Part shown: positions 1 to 9,779 of the stretch, piece by piece
Position numbering within the stretch: position 1 is the first letter of the stretch
Layout: the number at the start of each line of letters is the position of its first letter
DNA from: Chondrus crispus
Lineage: Eukaryota; Rhodophyta; Florideophyceae; Gigartinales; Gigartinaceae
Length of the DNA: 64,000 bases
Reading direction: 5' to 3'
Assembly: GCF_000350225.1 (NCBI RefSeq)
Contig: NW_005179103.1
Span: 62,001 to 126,000, forward strand
Translations under genes and position numbers: made by a program
Notes under the pieces: model-generated
Databases searched by the model: none
What the model was told of the DNA's origin: nothing
What the model saw: only the letters and a program-made list of their open reading frames with translations

Positions 1-23
1 TCCAACGACCCGGTGTCGTTGGA
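1..23. repeat. Perfect hairpin, 9-bp arms
   Basis: TCCAACGAC and its exact reverse complement GTCGTTGGA are separated by five bases (CCGGT). It lies inside the left LTR element, upstream of the region with no recognised gene. It could be an RNA hairpin or chance; its role is unknown. Confidence 0.5.
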
Positions 24-1477
24 GCAGGGTCGTTCTTGCCTGACGATAGGGGATCACAGAGGGCAGGCCGATGCGGGCGGCGCTCGCATGCGCGGGACCC
101 CCCCGTGTCCTCCCGTGAGACGACACGCATGGTGGGGACCCGTTAGACACGTCCCCACCTGTAGTTGCGCGGACAGACGCGTACCCCTGTCCCTTTTTTT
201 TCCTTTTCCGAGTAAGGAGAGGGGAGTACCGGGACCTCACGAAGGAACGAAGGACGACCTACGGGGTGGACCACTTGGGCTCGTCGACGAACTCAAGTCA
301 GGAAGGGTAGGATTACCCGACCCCTGGGCCCGGAGCGTACACGGCATCGGAACGATTAAACCTTCCGAATAAGGGTGTTGACTACGGCCTCTCAGAAGAC
401 GCCTCCGGAGGGAGCCGACTTTGAGGATATATCGGGACTCATCACGACGGGAGACAACACCACGGGCCGGCGCGCGCCGCCCCCTTCCCCCCCCCCCGGG
501 GAAGGGGAGGCGATGAGCGAACAGGGAGGTTCGATCCACCAGCCCCCTTAGGCTGAAAGGAGGAAGTCGGCGGCGCCGACCAATGGGAGCTCGTTAAATT
601 GGGTGCAGGGAAAATCACTCATGTGCGCTCCCTCACCCCGGTAAGAGCGCGCCGACCAACGGGAGCTCGTCAAACTCTGCCGGAGCGAGAGCATCATCTC
701 AGCCGAGGCCCCTGCCTCAACCCGACTCCGGTCCTCCTCTCCCCGGTGCGCATCGATGGGGAAGTTCGTCGTTCGGCGGACACCCGGAATGCTTGCGGGC
801 CCACGGAAGGACGCAAGGGGCTTTCGATAAATACCGCGTTTGAGGGTGTCCCATGGCGAGGGGGCGCCAATTGACGCCCCCGCCTCGGACCCACTCCGTC
901 GAAAAGGGGCTATAAAAGGCAGGCGGGGGCCTACGACGCGTGTGCCTCCGGAAACACAGTGCCATGAGATAAACGCTCCGACGCAGGGGCCGACGAGACG
1001 CAACTCGGCAGAAAGGAGCAACCAGCGGGCACGACAGTAATGACGCACACGCATGCGCATTCGGGCAAGGGGTCTCGGACAATATGCCGTCGGGACACCC
1101 TCCTGCCGGCGCCTCCCACGGATGGGGGCGGCCTGGGGGAGAGCGTCGTAGAGAGGAGCGTGGCGTACGCACGTCCCCCATGATCTCGACACGCACGGTA
1201 GGAGACGCGGCTCTGAATCGTGCCGTCCGACGCGGCAACAGACGAGGGACTGAGGGAGGTCCCCTCGCTCCTCTCCTCCTCGGAGAGACACCAGGAGCAG
1301 ATACGGGCAAACGATCCGCCCGTGCCGCATTCCGATCGGATTCGTTTGCAACACACCGGCCCTCAGAAGCCGTCTCTCACCCGGTCTACGACAGCACCTC
1401 AGAACGGAACGGTGCCTTAGGGGCTTTACGAGAAGGGAACTATCGAGGGAGGTTAAAGCGTCGGTAGCACTGTACGC
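24..1477. other. Internal element DNA without recognisable gene
   Basis: GC-rich DNA open in several overlapping frames on both strands, which is expected from base composition; none of the translations looks like a known domain. Two things stand out. A motif of about 25 bases around GGGAGCTCGT occurs twice (about 575-600 and 648-672), and a similar one is found in the second element near 20438. A TATA-like CTATAAAAGGC lies at 910-920. A pyrimidine/purine-rich stretch is at about 480-510. By position this corresponds to the pol-to-antisense-ORF spacer of the second element. Confidence 0.5.
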
Positions 1478-4165
1478 TCAACGGTTCGTACCGTGCGCGG
1501 GGGCCGACGAACCAGAAGCACGCCCCCTCCAAGGACAGTAGCTGGGGTGCGAAGGCACGTCCGCCCCCGTCTCGTGGAGAGGTGGAAGCGCTACCTCCTT
1601 GTGGGGAACCCGATCCTGAGATGGATCAGGCGAGGTCGCAGGTCCGTCGATGGCCGGATGTCCGTACCGGCGACCTTCGTAAGGGTCTTGAAGACCCTGC
1701 CGCGGTACGAAAGCCGACCCCGCGGGTTCGAGACGAGCGGCTCTGAGAAAATCTCGCTCACCACGGTACCGATCGCGTTCGGCCATGGCGCGCTGGAGAT
1801 CGCTCGCGCGTCGCGTAGAGGCCTCGCGTAGGGCCTCCAGTTCGCCCTGAGCGCCGTGGAGCTGGGCCGCAAGGGAGTCACGTTCGACAGAAAAGGCCTG
1901 ACGCTCCGCTCCGAGGCGGCGCGCTTCGCTACTGCGCTCGAGATACCAATTCGTCAGGGTCCGAAGTAATTCTTCCACGTTCCAGGTCCGATCGACTAAA
2001 TTCCCCAGGGCGCGGGACAACCGGGAGATTGCCGTGACTTCGCCACGAGCTAGGGTAAGACTGAGCGCGGTGGTCCGTCGGGTACCCGGACCCCCAACGG
2101 AACCGAGAGAGGGGAGTGGAGGTAACGTAGACCCCGCCCCGGTATGGTAACCGACATCGGGAGGAGGCCTCACTGTGTCAGCCCCAGCCAACGCGATGGC
2201 TGGGGGCTCGCCGTCGAGGTCACGATACCTCTTCCGTCGCGCCTCCCGCACCGTCGAGCCTACCCCCCCTTTGCTACGGGACGGCCCCGCAGCCGGTACG
2301 CTCGGGCGGGCCACGAAGGAGTCGGTCCGGGAGTCGTACGCAAGGAAGAAGCTTCGGGTTCCTGTCGTGTAATCCGTCCAGGGGCGGCGGTTGCGTTCGG
2401 GCACCGCAACGGCGCGGTGCATTAAGTCGAGGACCGAGGAATAGGACCACGGGATGTGCGGAGAGCCGCGCTCCAAGGAGTGTATTGTTCCATCGGGGAA
2501 CGACGGCAAGACCCGACCGAGGAAGGACAGTACGCCGAGGGGCTGCACGAAGGCCCTCCCGTGCAATGCAACCTCGTACATAAAGGCGTTACACAGGGAC
2601 CACGCCCATTCGCATTCGAAATTGTGGACCAAGTCCCCGTAGGCCGGGTGCGTGGGGTCGTTACACGCGAAGCCGAAGTGCTTCAAAGCGTAGGGGAGCA
2701 ACGGATGCACCCCCAACGAGGGGAGTGCCTCCCGTACGCTCGCCGGAAGTCCCGTAAAATCGCCTCGTGATAAACCCGGGGAAAACGCGGCGGACGGGAA
2801 GACCCGTCCGTCTTCCTCTTCGGTGTGGCGGTACGCCGACCAATCGGTCGGCGCCAAGGCGATATGGTGGAGACGCATGAGAGAGCAGGCGGATTTCTGA
2901 AGAGCCGCACGAGCCTTCGAAAAGGCGCGAGGACGGGGGCTGACGTACAGCCCTGCCACCTCCGAGAGGATGAAACGACGGGGGCCTCGGGTGCCCTGGT
3001 GGAACAAGTACGTCGACATCCGGTCGACGTACTCCGCCTCCTCCACACTGTAGGCGAACGTCCTATCCCCCGGCACTGCGTCCGGAATCTGATAGGGGGC
3101 ACCGTCCCCCTCCGATAACAAGCGACCCAAGGCGAGGGACGCTCCCTCCGTCAAGCCGCTTTCGTAGATGGCACGGACCCGTAGTAGATCGGGACGCAAG
3201 TACGTCCTCGCCAGGAGTTCGCCGACCGTGACGCCCGACCGAGCGTGACGGCGCCACGGGTACGTCAAGCGACCAAGCGGTAGCGGAATCGACCGCTTTA
3301 GGGGCACACCTAACCACCAGGTGGAGGCGTCGGCTGCCTCCTCCCCCATGGCCGTGCCGAGTCGAGTGGCGGTCGGTAACGCCCCGGGGCGCCGGCAGCT
3401 GCCGAAGGCCCCGTATGAGCCCTCAGTCGGCTGGTACAGCCAGTCGTGCGATTCCCTGGCTCGCCCTCCTTGACACACCTCGAGCGCCCCGTCGGCGCGC
3501 ATGCCACAAACGGGCACCGAGCCCTCGGACGCCGGAGCCGGTGGAATCGCCGGCAAGCGAGCCGCCGACAAAGGAGCAACCAACTCCTCGGATACTGTAG
3601 AGTCGCGGGCTCCCCGCGACTTTTGGAAGGGCCGCTCGAGCAGCCACGCGCGAGAGACCGGCCGGGCGGAGTCCACCGGAAGAACCTCGCATGCCCCGTC
3701 CCGCTCGACGGGGGTAGCGGCGCCAATAGCAGGAGAGGGGAGTGCCGGCGGCTCTGACCCCCGGCGGGCGAGTGACAAAGCCGGAACAGGACCTTCCCGA
3801 ACGGGCGGAGGGCCTGTCATATCAGGGTCCCAAAGAAGGGGACCAGCCACGCGGACGAGAGAACGAATCGGTAAGCTCAAAAAGGGGACGAACGACGGTC
3901 GCGGGTCTAAGGGCGGAAACGGGAAGACGTGTCCCCACGGAGGGGACAGAAGGATGATGACGGATCGATCCGCGGATGCACGCAAGGACGCGAGAGGAGG
4001 GGGAACGAGACGCAGCGAGGGACAGGGAGGATAGCCAGAGGGCGAAGCGAGAAGGAAGAGCCCGGCACGCGCGCAAATGAGGGCAGAGCAAGACACGAAG
4101 GACGACCGGAAAACAAAGTCGCCAGCACGAACGGGAAGGACCGTGTCGGCTACGCGGTCAGACAT
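1478..4165 (-). CDS. Antisense accessory ORF of LTR element, 895 aa, unknown function
   Basis: One uninterrupted reading frame from an ATG at 4165, only 57 bp from the 3' LTR and reading away from it, opposite to the element. Residues about 1-230 are Pro/Ser-rich low complexity. Residues about 290-610 look like a folded domain rich in Trp, Phe and Tyr. A basic patch (ARRKRYR) follows, and residues about 730-815 form a strongly heptad-like Leu/Ala/Arg/Glu coiled coil. The ORF at 21032-22865 has the same order, similar local patterns in the domain (an EWA..L..F segment, then a D-W...F..Y segment) and ends in coiled coil plus basic tail, so the two appear homologous. No known family was recognised. 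The long intact frame suggests selection or recent insertion. Transcription would have to start in or near the 3' LTR. An env-like or capsid-like role cannot be shown. Confidence 0.6.
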   Translation of the reverse strand: MSDRVADTVLPVRAGDFVFRSSFVSCSALICARAGLFLLASPSGYPPCPSLRLVPPPLASLRASADRSVIILLSPPWGHVFPFPPLDPRPSFVPFLSLPIRSLVRVAGPLLWDPDMTGPPPVREGPVPALSLARRGSEPPALPSPAIGAATPVERDGACEVLPVDSARPVSRAWLLERPFQKSRGARDSTVSEELVAPLSAARLPAIPPAPASEGSVPVCGMRADGALEVCQGGRARESHDWLYQPTEGSYGAFGSCRRPGALPTATRLGTAMGEEAADASTWWLGVPLKRSIPLPLGRLTYPWRRHARSGVTVGELLARTYLRPDLLRVRAIYESGLTEGASLALGRLLSEGDGAPYQIPDAVPGDRTFAYSVEEAEYVDRMSTYLFHQGTRGPRRFILSEVAGLYVSPRPRAFSKARAALQKSACSLMRLHHIALAPTDWSAYRHTEEEDGRVFPSAAFSPGLSRGDFTGLPASVREALPSLGVHPLLPYALKHFGFACNDPTHPAYGDLVHNFECEWAWSLCNAFMYEVALHGRAFVQPLGVLSFLGRVLPSFPDGTIHSLERGSPHIPWSYSSVLDLMHRAVAVPERNRRPWTDYTTGTRSFFLAYDSRTDSFVARPSVPAAGPSRSKGGVGSTVREARRKRYRDLDGEPPAIALAGADTVRPPPDVGYHTGAGSTLPPLPSLGSVGGPGTRRTTALSLTLARGEVTAISRLSRALGNLVDRTWNVEELLRTLTNWYLERSSEARRLGAERQAFSVERDSLAAQLHGAQGELEALREASTRRASDLQRAMAERDRYRGERDFLRAARLEPAGSAFVPRQGLQDPYEGRRYGHPAIDGPATSPDPSQDRVPHKEVALPPLHETGADVPSHPSYCPWRGRASGSSAPAHGTNR

Positions 4166-4207
4166 AGCTTGCGCTCTACAAGCACCCGTGGACGCGGACG
4201 TCCCCGC

Positions 4208-4222
4208 TTAAGGGGGGGGCCG
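4208..4222 (+). other. Polypurine tract of the left element
   Basis: A TTAAGGGGGGGGCCG stretch lies directly before the TG of the LTR, the position where the plus-strand primer of LTR retrotransposons sits. It sets the element's orientation as plus. Confidence 0.6.
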
Positions 4223-4890
4223 TGTAGTATAACCCCCCCCTGGGGCTTTATTTTAGATTAGATCAACTCCGAATCGGATCGGTTACTGTAGGGCTCGATG
4301 CTCTACAGTACCACTACGTGTACCCCCGAGTACAGGGGGCGCACGTGTACACGTGTACGCGCGGGACCGAAGAGCACACACACACGTGTACTGTCAGCCC
4401 CGATGGCTGACAGTATTACAGTGTCGACCGACCGCTACAGTACGTCGCTACAGTACATCGGTACTGTACTATTATGATAGGTTATTATGTACATTAAATA
4501 TGGAGCGGACCGGCGGTGGTGGAGGAGGACAAGCACGGACTTGTCACCCACCGACCGTCAAGGTCCGACTTCCCGCTTATTCTAAGGTATCGCTCGCTAA
4601 CTACCTTAGAGTGGCACCGAGCGCGGGTTGAGGACGCGCGCGGTACGCCCACGAGCCGGCTCCGCCTCCGCCCGTCGGTACTGGATCGTCACCCAGTACC
4701 GCGCCGGGGCGTCGAGGTGTCGAACCGCTCGCGCGTACCGGCGTCCTCCCCGTTCCCGCTCTACCACGCTACCCGGGCCCGCTGCCCGGTACCGTAAGCT
4801 GGTGTCCCGCTTCACCCCCGTCTTCCCGTTCGGACGGGGTCTACGTCGAGCTGTGCATACACCCCTATCGCTGGGGGGGTTTATGCTACA
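4223..4890 (+). repeat. 3' LTR of left element (668 bp)
   Basis: Begins TGTAGTATAACCCCCCCC and ends GGGGGGGTTTATGCTACA, an imperfect terminal inverted repeat with TG...CA ends as in LTRs. Inside are a perfect 11-bp-arm hairpin at about 4389-4415 (TACTGTCAGCC / GGCTGACAGTA), a second dyad around 4284-4310, several TACAGTAC/GTACTGTA words, and the palindrome GTACACGTGTAC at 4347-4358. The matching 5' LTR is outside the window. Confidence 0.75.
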
Positions 4891-6643
4891 AGTTTCTTTC
4901 GGCCGCGGCTAACGTTCTTGAAAAGAACCCCATGGGCTTACGTTGCGCATCCGGATGCGTTTGAAATAATGCAGCGCCGATTTGATAGTCGCTTGCATCG
5001 GTGTGTACCGAGTATGGTAGGTACTTCTTCGGCAGCGCCAACACCGGTGGCGCCAAGATAGCGTCTTTGAGCTTATGAAAAGCTTTTTCGCATGGTTCGT
5101 CGAATCCTTCCAACTGGACCGGTTGTCCTTTCTTCAGTAGTTGGTTTAGAGGATGCGCAATTTTCGCATAATGCGGAACAAATCTGCGGTAGACATTACA
5201 AAGTCCCAAGAAGCTCCTGAGCCGGGTCTGCGTCTGAGGGTACCTCACTTGTTCCAATGCAGCGGTTCGCGCAGTGTCAACTTCCAATGTACCTGGCCGA
5301 ACGACATGGCCCAGGTACTTGATCTTTTCGACGAAAAATTCACACTTGCGAAGCTTGAGCTTCACACCTGCCTTCACCAATACAGAAAGTATTTCATCCA
5401 CGTGCACGATGTGCTCCTCCCACGACTTGCTAAAAATTATTACGTCATACAGATACACCAAACAGCTTTTCCACCGGAACGAAGAGAGCAGGATATCCAT
5501 TACTCTCTGGAACGTCGCTGGCGCGTTGGTTAGCCCGAAGGGCATTCTTGAGAAGCGATACAGACCTGAGTGACACGAAAATGCGGTCTTGTCGCGGTCG
5601 CACTCAGGGATAGGCATCTGCCAATATCCCGAGATTGCGTCCAACGCGGAGAAAACCTTGGTGTCACCAAGCGAGTCCAGGCACTCATCCATGCGCGGTA
5701 AAGGTTACTTGTCCTTCACAGTCACTGTGTTCAACCTGCGGTAGTCTACGCAAAAGCGCACCGATCCGTCCGGCTTCGGCACTAATAAAACGGGCGACGC
5801 CCATTCTGACTGCGCCGGTTCGATGACTCCTGCTTCTAACATCTTCTGTACTTCTACATCTTCTACTTCGCGGGCTTTAGGCCCGGCCCGATACGGGACT
5901 TGCGCAATTGGCCTTGTATCTGGGGCCAGTTCAATCCGGTGGACCGTTGTGTTGATCTCACCAAGGGTCCCATCCCACATGCGGGAATATTTTTCTAACA
6001 TTCGACGGAATCTTTCGCGCAGCCGGTCCGGCACGTGGCTCAGGTCGAGCTCCTCCACGTCCGGCGGGGGAGGCTCAATCCGCCGCTCCGGCTTCGTAGT
6101 TGCTGTCGCGGAGAGCCCTTCCTCCCGTTCTCCTTGCTGGTCCTCGCGATCTTGTTCCGACAGTTCCCATCTTCTCTCTCTCGTAGGCGGCGAGGTGGAA
6201 TTAGTAAATTTTTCCTCGTCCCTTTCTTGAATTCCAAGTACCTCACCAATGGTGGATTTGCTCTTGAATACGGCCCTCGGGTGCGGTAGTAGTTCCGCCA
6301 CCACTTGGTCTTTTTGAACCCTGACAGGGTAATTTCTAAAATTCCCTACAAGCAATATAAAAGGTTTGTCAGGCTCAACCTGAACTACACCGTTGGTGCT
6401 TACCAGTCCGTGTTTGTCGTATAGGGGTGCGTAGGGTTGAACAACGACCAAGCCAGTTCTCTTCGAGGTGCATTCGACGACGTGTTGCGTCCCTGGCTCC
6501 ATGGTCGTGGCTCTTGCCACCTTCACCCCGGGGGAAACTCGCTCCTTTTTTGCATCAGTTTCGCCCTCTCCGGGGACCAGATGCTTCTTCGATTTTCGCG
6601 CCAAGAACCGCCTTACGATCGGAACCTCCGAGAAATCCGCCAA
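4891..6643 (-). pseudogene. pol: Reverse transcriptase / RNase H start, Ty3/gypsy pol (broken)
   Basis: Translation shows the Ty3/gypsy RT order: PYRAGPKAREVEDVEVQKML, EWASPVLLVPKPDGSVRFC, VDYRRLNTVTVKDK, then GYWQMPI, RMPFGLTNAPATFQ, a YxDD region, and the RNase H opening HTDASDYQIGAAL. A TAA at 5705-5707 replaces a codon right after VKDK; both sides are in one frame. The active-site YLDD reads YLYD (Tyr codon at 5447-5449), so one catalytic aspartate is gone and the enzyme would be inactive. The frame ends at 4891 in RNase H, where the LTR of the left element begins. Residues before RT are a linker rich in Glu and Arg. Confidence 0.9.
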
Positions 6644-7371
6644 CTCACTGTCCTCTTCCGTGGGTAGATAGCCTCCACGAACCTATCGCAATAGTCCGCT
6701 CCTAGAATCAGCGGTACCGCGAGCTTCTCGCACACAATAAATTCGGCAGCAGCCACAAATCGTCCAAGTCTCACGGGCATCTTGATGGTTCCGAGAGTCT
6801 GGAGTGGCCTGTTGTTCGCATCGCCAATGTCTTGGGTCGGTCCGTAGGACACTAGAGATTCCATTCCAGCCGGAAGTTCCGATTTTCGCACAAGGTTTGG
6901 TCCCGCGCCCGTGTCTAATACAGACAACACCCGGCTCATCAATCCGACTGTTGGTCCAATGTCCGCGTAAACTTTGTAGTTTTTTCGCGCAAGAACCAAA
7001 ATCTTACCGGGACACTCCCTTCGCTTAACCCTGTACCAGGATCTTCGAACTTCTTCCAGCGGATGATCTCGGGCTAGGCTCAAAATTTTCTTGCTTTGGG
7101 CTGGTCCTTTGGGCTTATCCACCAATCTAACAACCTCCTCATCAGGGCCTGATTTTCCCTTACAGACGGGGAACGGGGCTGAGCCCCCGGGCACAGTACG
7201 TCGGCCCTGTGCCTCTCGCGACTCATGCGAGATTCCCCTCTCTAGTTTTCCTGCCGCTGCGGGTTCCTCCTCACGTCCGACGACGCGGGCCCCGCGGCGG
7301 GCCCTCTGAAGGGTTAGTTTGGCCTCGGCGTTGAAGCACTCAGCGTGCTCGCCGTCTGCGAATCGAAACAA
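6613..7371 (-). pseudogene. pol: Retropepsin-like protease region of pol (frameshifted)
   Basis: Contains the retroviral-type aspartic protease signature VLDTGAGPNLV, followed by a beta-rich stretch and the second-half motif ILGADYCDRFV. It is in a different frame from the downstream RT (overlap at 6613-6643) and from the upstream gag, so at least one frameshift separates it from RT. The same domain with DSGAG is found in the second element near 15746. Processing of Gag-Pol would be its role in an active element. Confidence 0.8.
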
Positions 7372-8436
7372 TTCTTGACCTTCAGGTAACTCGTCGATGG
7401 TATCCTTAACCTCTCCATCGGAGACAACGCCTCATAATTTCCTAAAACTCGGTGCATTTCCCGGAGGGAAAGAATGCACGTTGGCGCGGCGTGCCGCTTT
7501 TCGTAATAATGATAGCACACCAGTCCGTGCGTCTTGACGGGATATGGCAGCCTAAGTCCTCCACGGACCGGCGGCCTTCCTTGACGTTGCAGCCTTCCCA
7601 TCCCGCCTGGCCTTCGAAACGTTGTACCCTTGTCTTCCATCGGAATGCGCGGCGCCGGCGTGTAGCCGCGCCCCCGGAACATCATCACGGGATCCGTGGG
7701 CTCTGAAAACGACTCCGTCGTGTATGCAGGCGTCGGTAAAGTTGACGACCCGCTGTCCCCGTAGTCCTCGTGTCTGTAGCCCTCCGATGGCTCAATAAAC
7801 TTGCCTTCGGCAACCAATGCTCCTTCACAATGATTTTTGCTGCTTCTGTGCGCACGGCGCTCATCTGACGCGGAGATTGACTTGGCTAAGTGGACGGCGG
7901 CATGACTTTTACGACCGGGATAAGAAGCCCTCGGCTTCTTACTCGCCCTGATCGTCGACGGCGTCTGAATCGTGACCTTCTTAGTCTTCTTGTCCTTAGC
8001 GCGGCTCGCTGAGCCGTGCGCCTTCGCGTAATTAACTAGTCTTAAAAACGAAACATCCCGATTGTCTTGTCTGTATTGAGATACTATCGGCTTGATACTC
8101 GAATCGAGTCCTTCAATAAACATCGTCACTTGTTCTTCCATCGAATATACGTTTCCACATCGATTGCTCGCGTCCGTCAGACGGATATAAAATTCCATCT
8201 CGTCTTCAGACGGTCTTTGCTAAACTTCTCGCAATGCGAGCACGGCCTGACGGATCGCCTTGTCGGTTGCGAAACTCCTCAACAACCACTGTACGGCCTC
8301 CGGCCAAACGGATACCTTTCCGTGATGGGACCCGGCCGTCTGAGACACCGAAGTGTACTGTCTCAAGGCGATGCCGCTTAGAAACTCGGGCAACAAGTGG
8401 ATCGCTCGCCCCTCGTTTGTCTCTTGAGTATCAAAC
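7314..8436 (-). pseudogene. gag: gag, C-terminal half (broken)
   Basis: Continues the capsid-like part of gag interrupted at 10767: segments equivalent to SGIALRQYTSV, WLLRSFATDKAI and ITMFIEGL-type motifs match the capsid region of the second element in order. An in-frame TAG at 8220-8222 separates two parts of one frame. The zinc knuckle near the end reads C-x2-Y-x4-H-x4-C, so its second Cys is lost. The N-terminal border at 8436 is the insertion point of the 2.3-kb block. Confidence 0.8.
8433..8436. repeat. Target-site duplication copy 1 (AAAC)
   Basis: gag codons read continuously if 8437-10766 is removed, leaving one AAAC. The four bases occur at both ends of the inserted block, as expected for a duplication made at integration. 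Confidence 0.6.
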
Positions 8437-8941
8437 TTAATGGTAGGTTCGGAGGGGCAAGGGAAAGAAGGAAGGCAGGTTGATGTGTGTGAGTGAAGGA
8501 GTTGGTGCCCAGGTGTACTTGGAGCCGTCTTTCGCCGATACTTATACACTTTGAGTGTTACACTATCCCATTACTTTGGCACCTGCTAAACCGTACTCAC
8601 CATATGCGCGACCAAGCGCAGTCCTCTTCTGGCCCGTCCACACTGTTCTATTTCCACCTTACGAATTGACTATTGACTATCAGTGCACAACAGTTTCTAC
8701 ACATTTCGAGTGTAATGCAATACGCACCTGAAAAGGGGGGTGAAAAGAAATGAAAATGATGGGGTATGACAAGCAAAAGTGGAAATCATTTCACTTTATT
8801 ATTTTAATTATTAATTTTAACTAGTTGCATATTAGTTATTTAACATTAGATTAGATCTAGGATCTAGCGCCGAGAGCTACTCTAGTGGCTCCGGCGGGGC
8901 GATATATACCTTAGCCCTCTGACGACCAAGTCAGTAAAGGT

Positions 8942-9213
8942 AACCCGAGTTGCCGGAGTTGAATGTCGCCTTGGTCGAAGTCCGTCTCTACCAAGACGCT
9001 CCCTTTTACCTAAGCCTACGGCATCCTTCAGCGCTCGGGGATCCCATTCCTTTTTCCTTTATTTCCCAATCGAACCCGAGTTGCCAGAGTCTGATATCGC
9101 CTTGGTTGAAGTCCGTCTTTCACAAGACATTCCCTTTAACTACAGATTACTTTATCCTTTGCGCTCGGGGGTCCCCTTTTTCCTTATCAATTTTCCTTTA
9201 TTTCCCTATCTTA
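8942..9213. repeat. 131-bp tandem repeat, two diverged copies
   Basis: Copy 1 starts at 8942 and copy 2 at 9073, both with AACCCGAGTTGCC. They share the order CGCCTTGG..GAAGTCCGTCT, GCGCTCGGGG and TTTCCTTTATTTCCC. Differences are scattered substitutions, so the duplication is not recent. Confidence 0.75.
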
Positions 9214-9243
9214 ATTTCCCTTAATCTTGAGTTGGTCCCACCT

Positions 9244-9779
9244 TGTAGGATTGCGATCCGCAACGTGACGTCATTTGCCATCGGGCTTCTGTGTTGGTGC
9301 ACCAGTGGTGCTTTTCTCAGTGTTAGTTCCATCGGAATCTGGTTGCGACCGATCCGTTGTTGGTACTTTGCCATCAGGCAGTACGACGGTGTAGCGCTGC
9401 TACGTTTTCTTCTTTCCCGACGGGCTACGTTGCGACGTCCCCGTCGAAGACCTTATCAAGGGTATAAGGTGTACAAGGCGCTCTTCGAGCATTGGATTTA
9501 CGACCCATCGGACCAGGTTTACCTAAACACCCCTCCGAACTCGTCGAGCAGTTGCCTTTACAAGTCTCTACCACCATTTACCGATCCCGGGCTGGGCCCT
9601 TCTCTTTGCCCCCCCCTATCAGGGATCCGAGCTACTGCGGGCCGCAAACCCGCTTAAAGAGGACAGGGAGCTTCGAACACTCCGTAGCGCTGTGCCGTTG
9701 GCAGTTGTTGTTTTTGTTGCTGTTGTTTGTGTTGGACCGTCGGACCTTGGTCTCTGCCTAACAGGCGCATTGCACTACA
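9244..9779 (+). repeat. LTR-like segment, possible solo LTR
   Basis: From about 9440 to 9779 this matches the reverse complement of 12021-12387, the partial LTR of the minus-strand element. Shared words include CCCCGTCGAAGACCTT, ACAAGTCTCTACCACCATT, CTCCGTAGCG and GACCGTCGGA, and both copies end GCACTACA. A TGTAGG at 9244 could be the 5' end (TGTAG...CTACA). The 5' border is a guess. No target-site duplication is visible. Confidence 0.5.

Larger units (their letters stand above)
1..4890 (+). mobile_element. Partial LTR retrotransposon, 3' part (left element)
   Basis: Only the 3' portion is in the window. It ends with an LTR at 4223-4890 preceded by a G-rich polypurine tract, which fixes the element on the plus strand. 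No gag or pol is visible because they would lie to the left of base 1. The part seen holds about 1.5 kb without a recognisable gene, then a large ORF on the opposite strand (1478-4165). That layout, an antisense ORF between pol and the 3' LTR, repeats in the element at 12388-24234. The LTR end at 4890 abuts the broken RT gene of a minus-strand element, so this element probably inserted into it later, or the junction is a deletion. No target-site duplication can be tested because the 5' LTR is outside the window. Confidence 0.7.

Noticed and set aside
548..1354. 268-codon frame on the minus strand, and several overlapping frames on both strands in 1-1477
   Set aside because: GC-rich DNA is open in many frames at once; no domain, no compositional coding signal and no counterpart in the second element.
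8950..9657. 235-codon plus-strand frame
   Set aside because: It crosses the 131-bp tandem repeat and the LTR-like block, starts and ends without any domain, and is better explained as repeat DNA.
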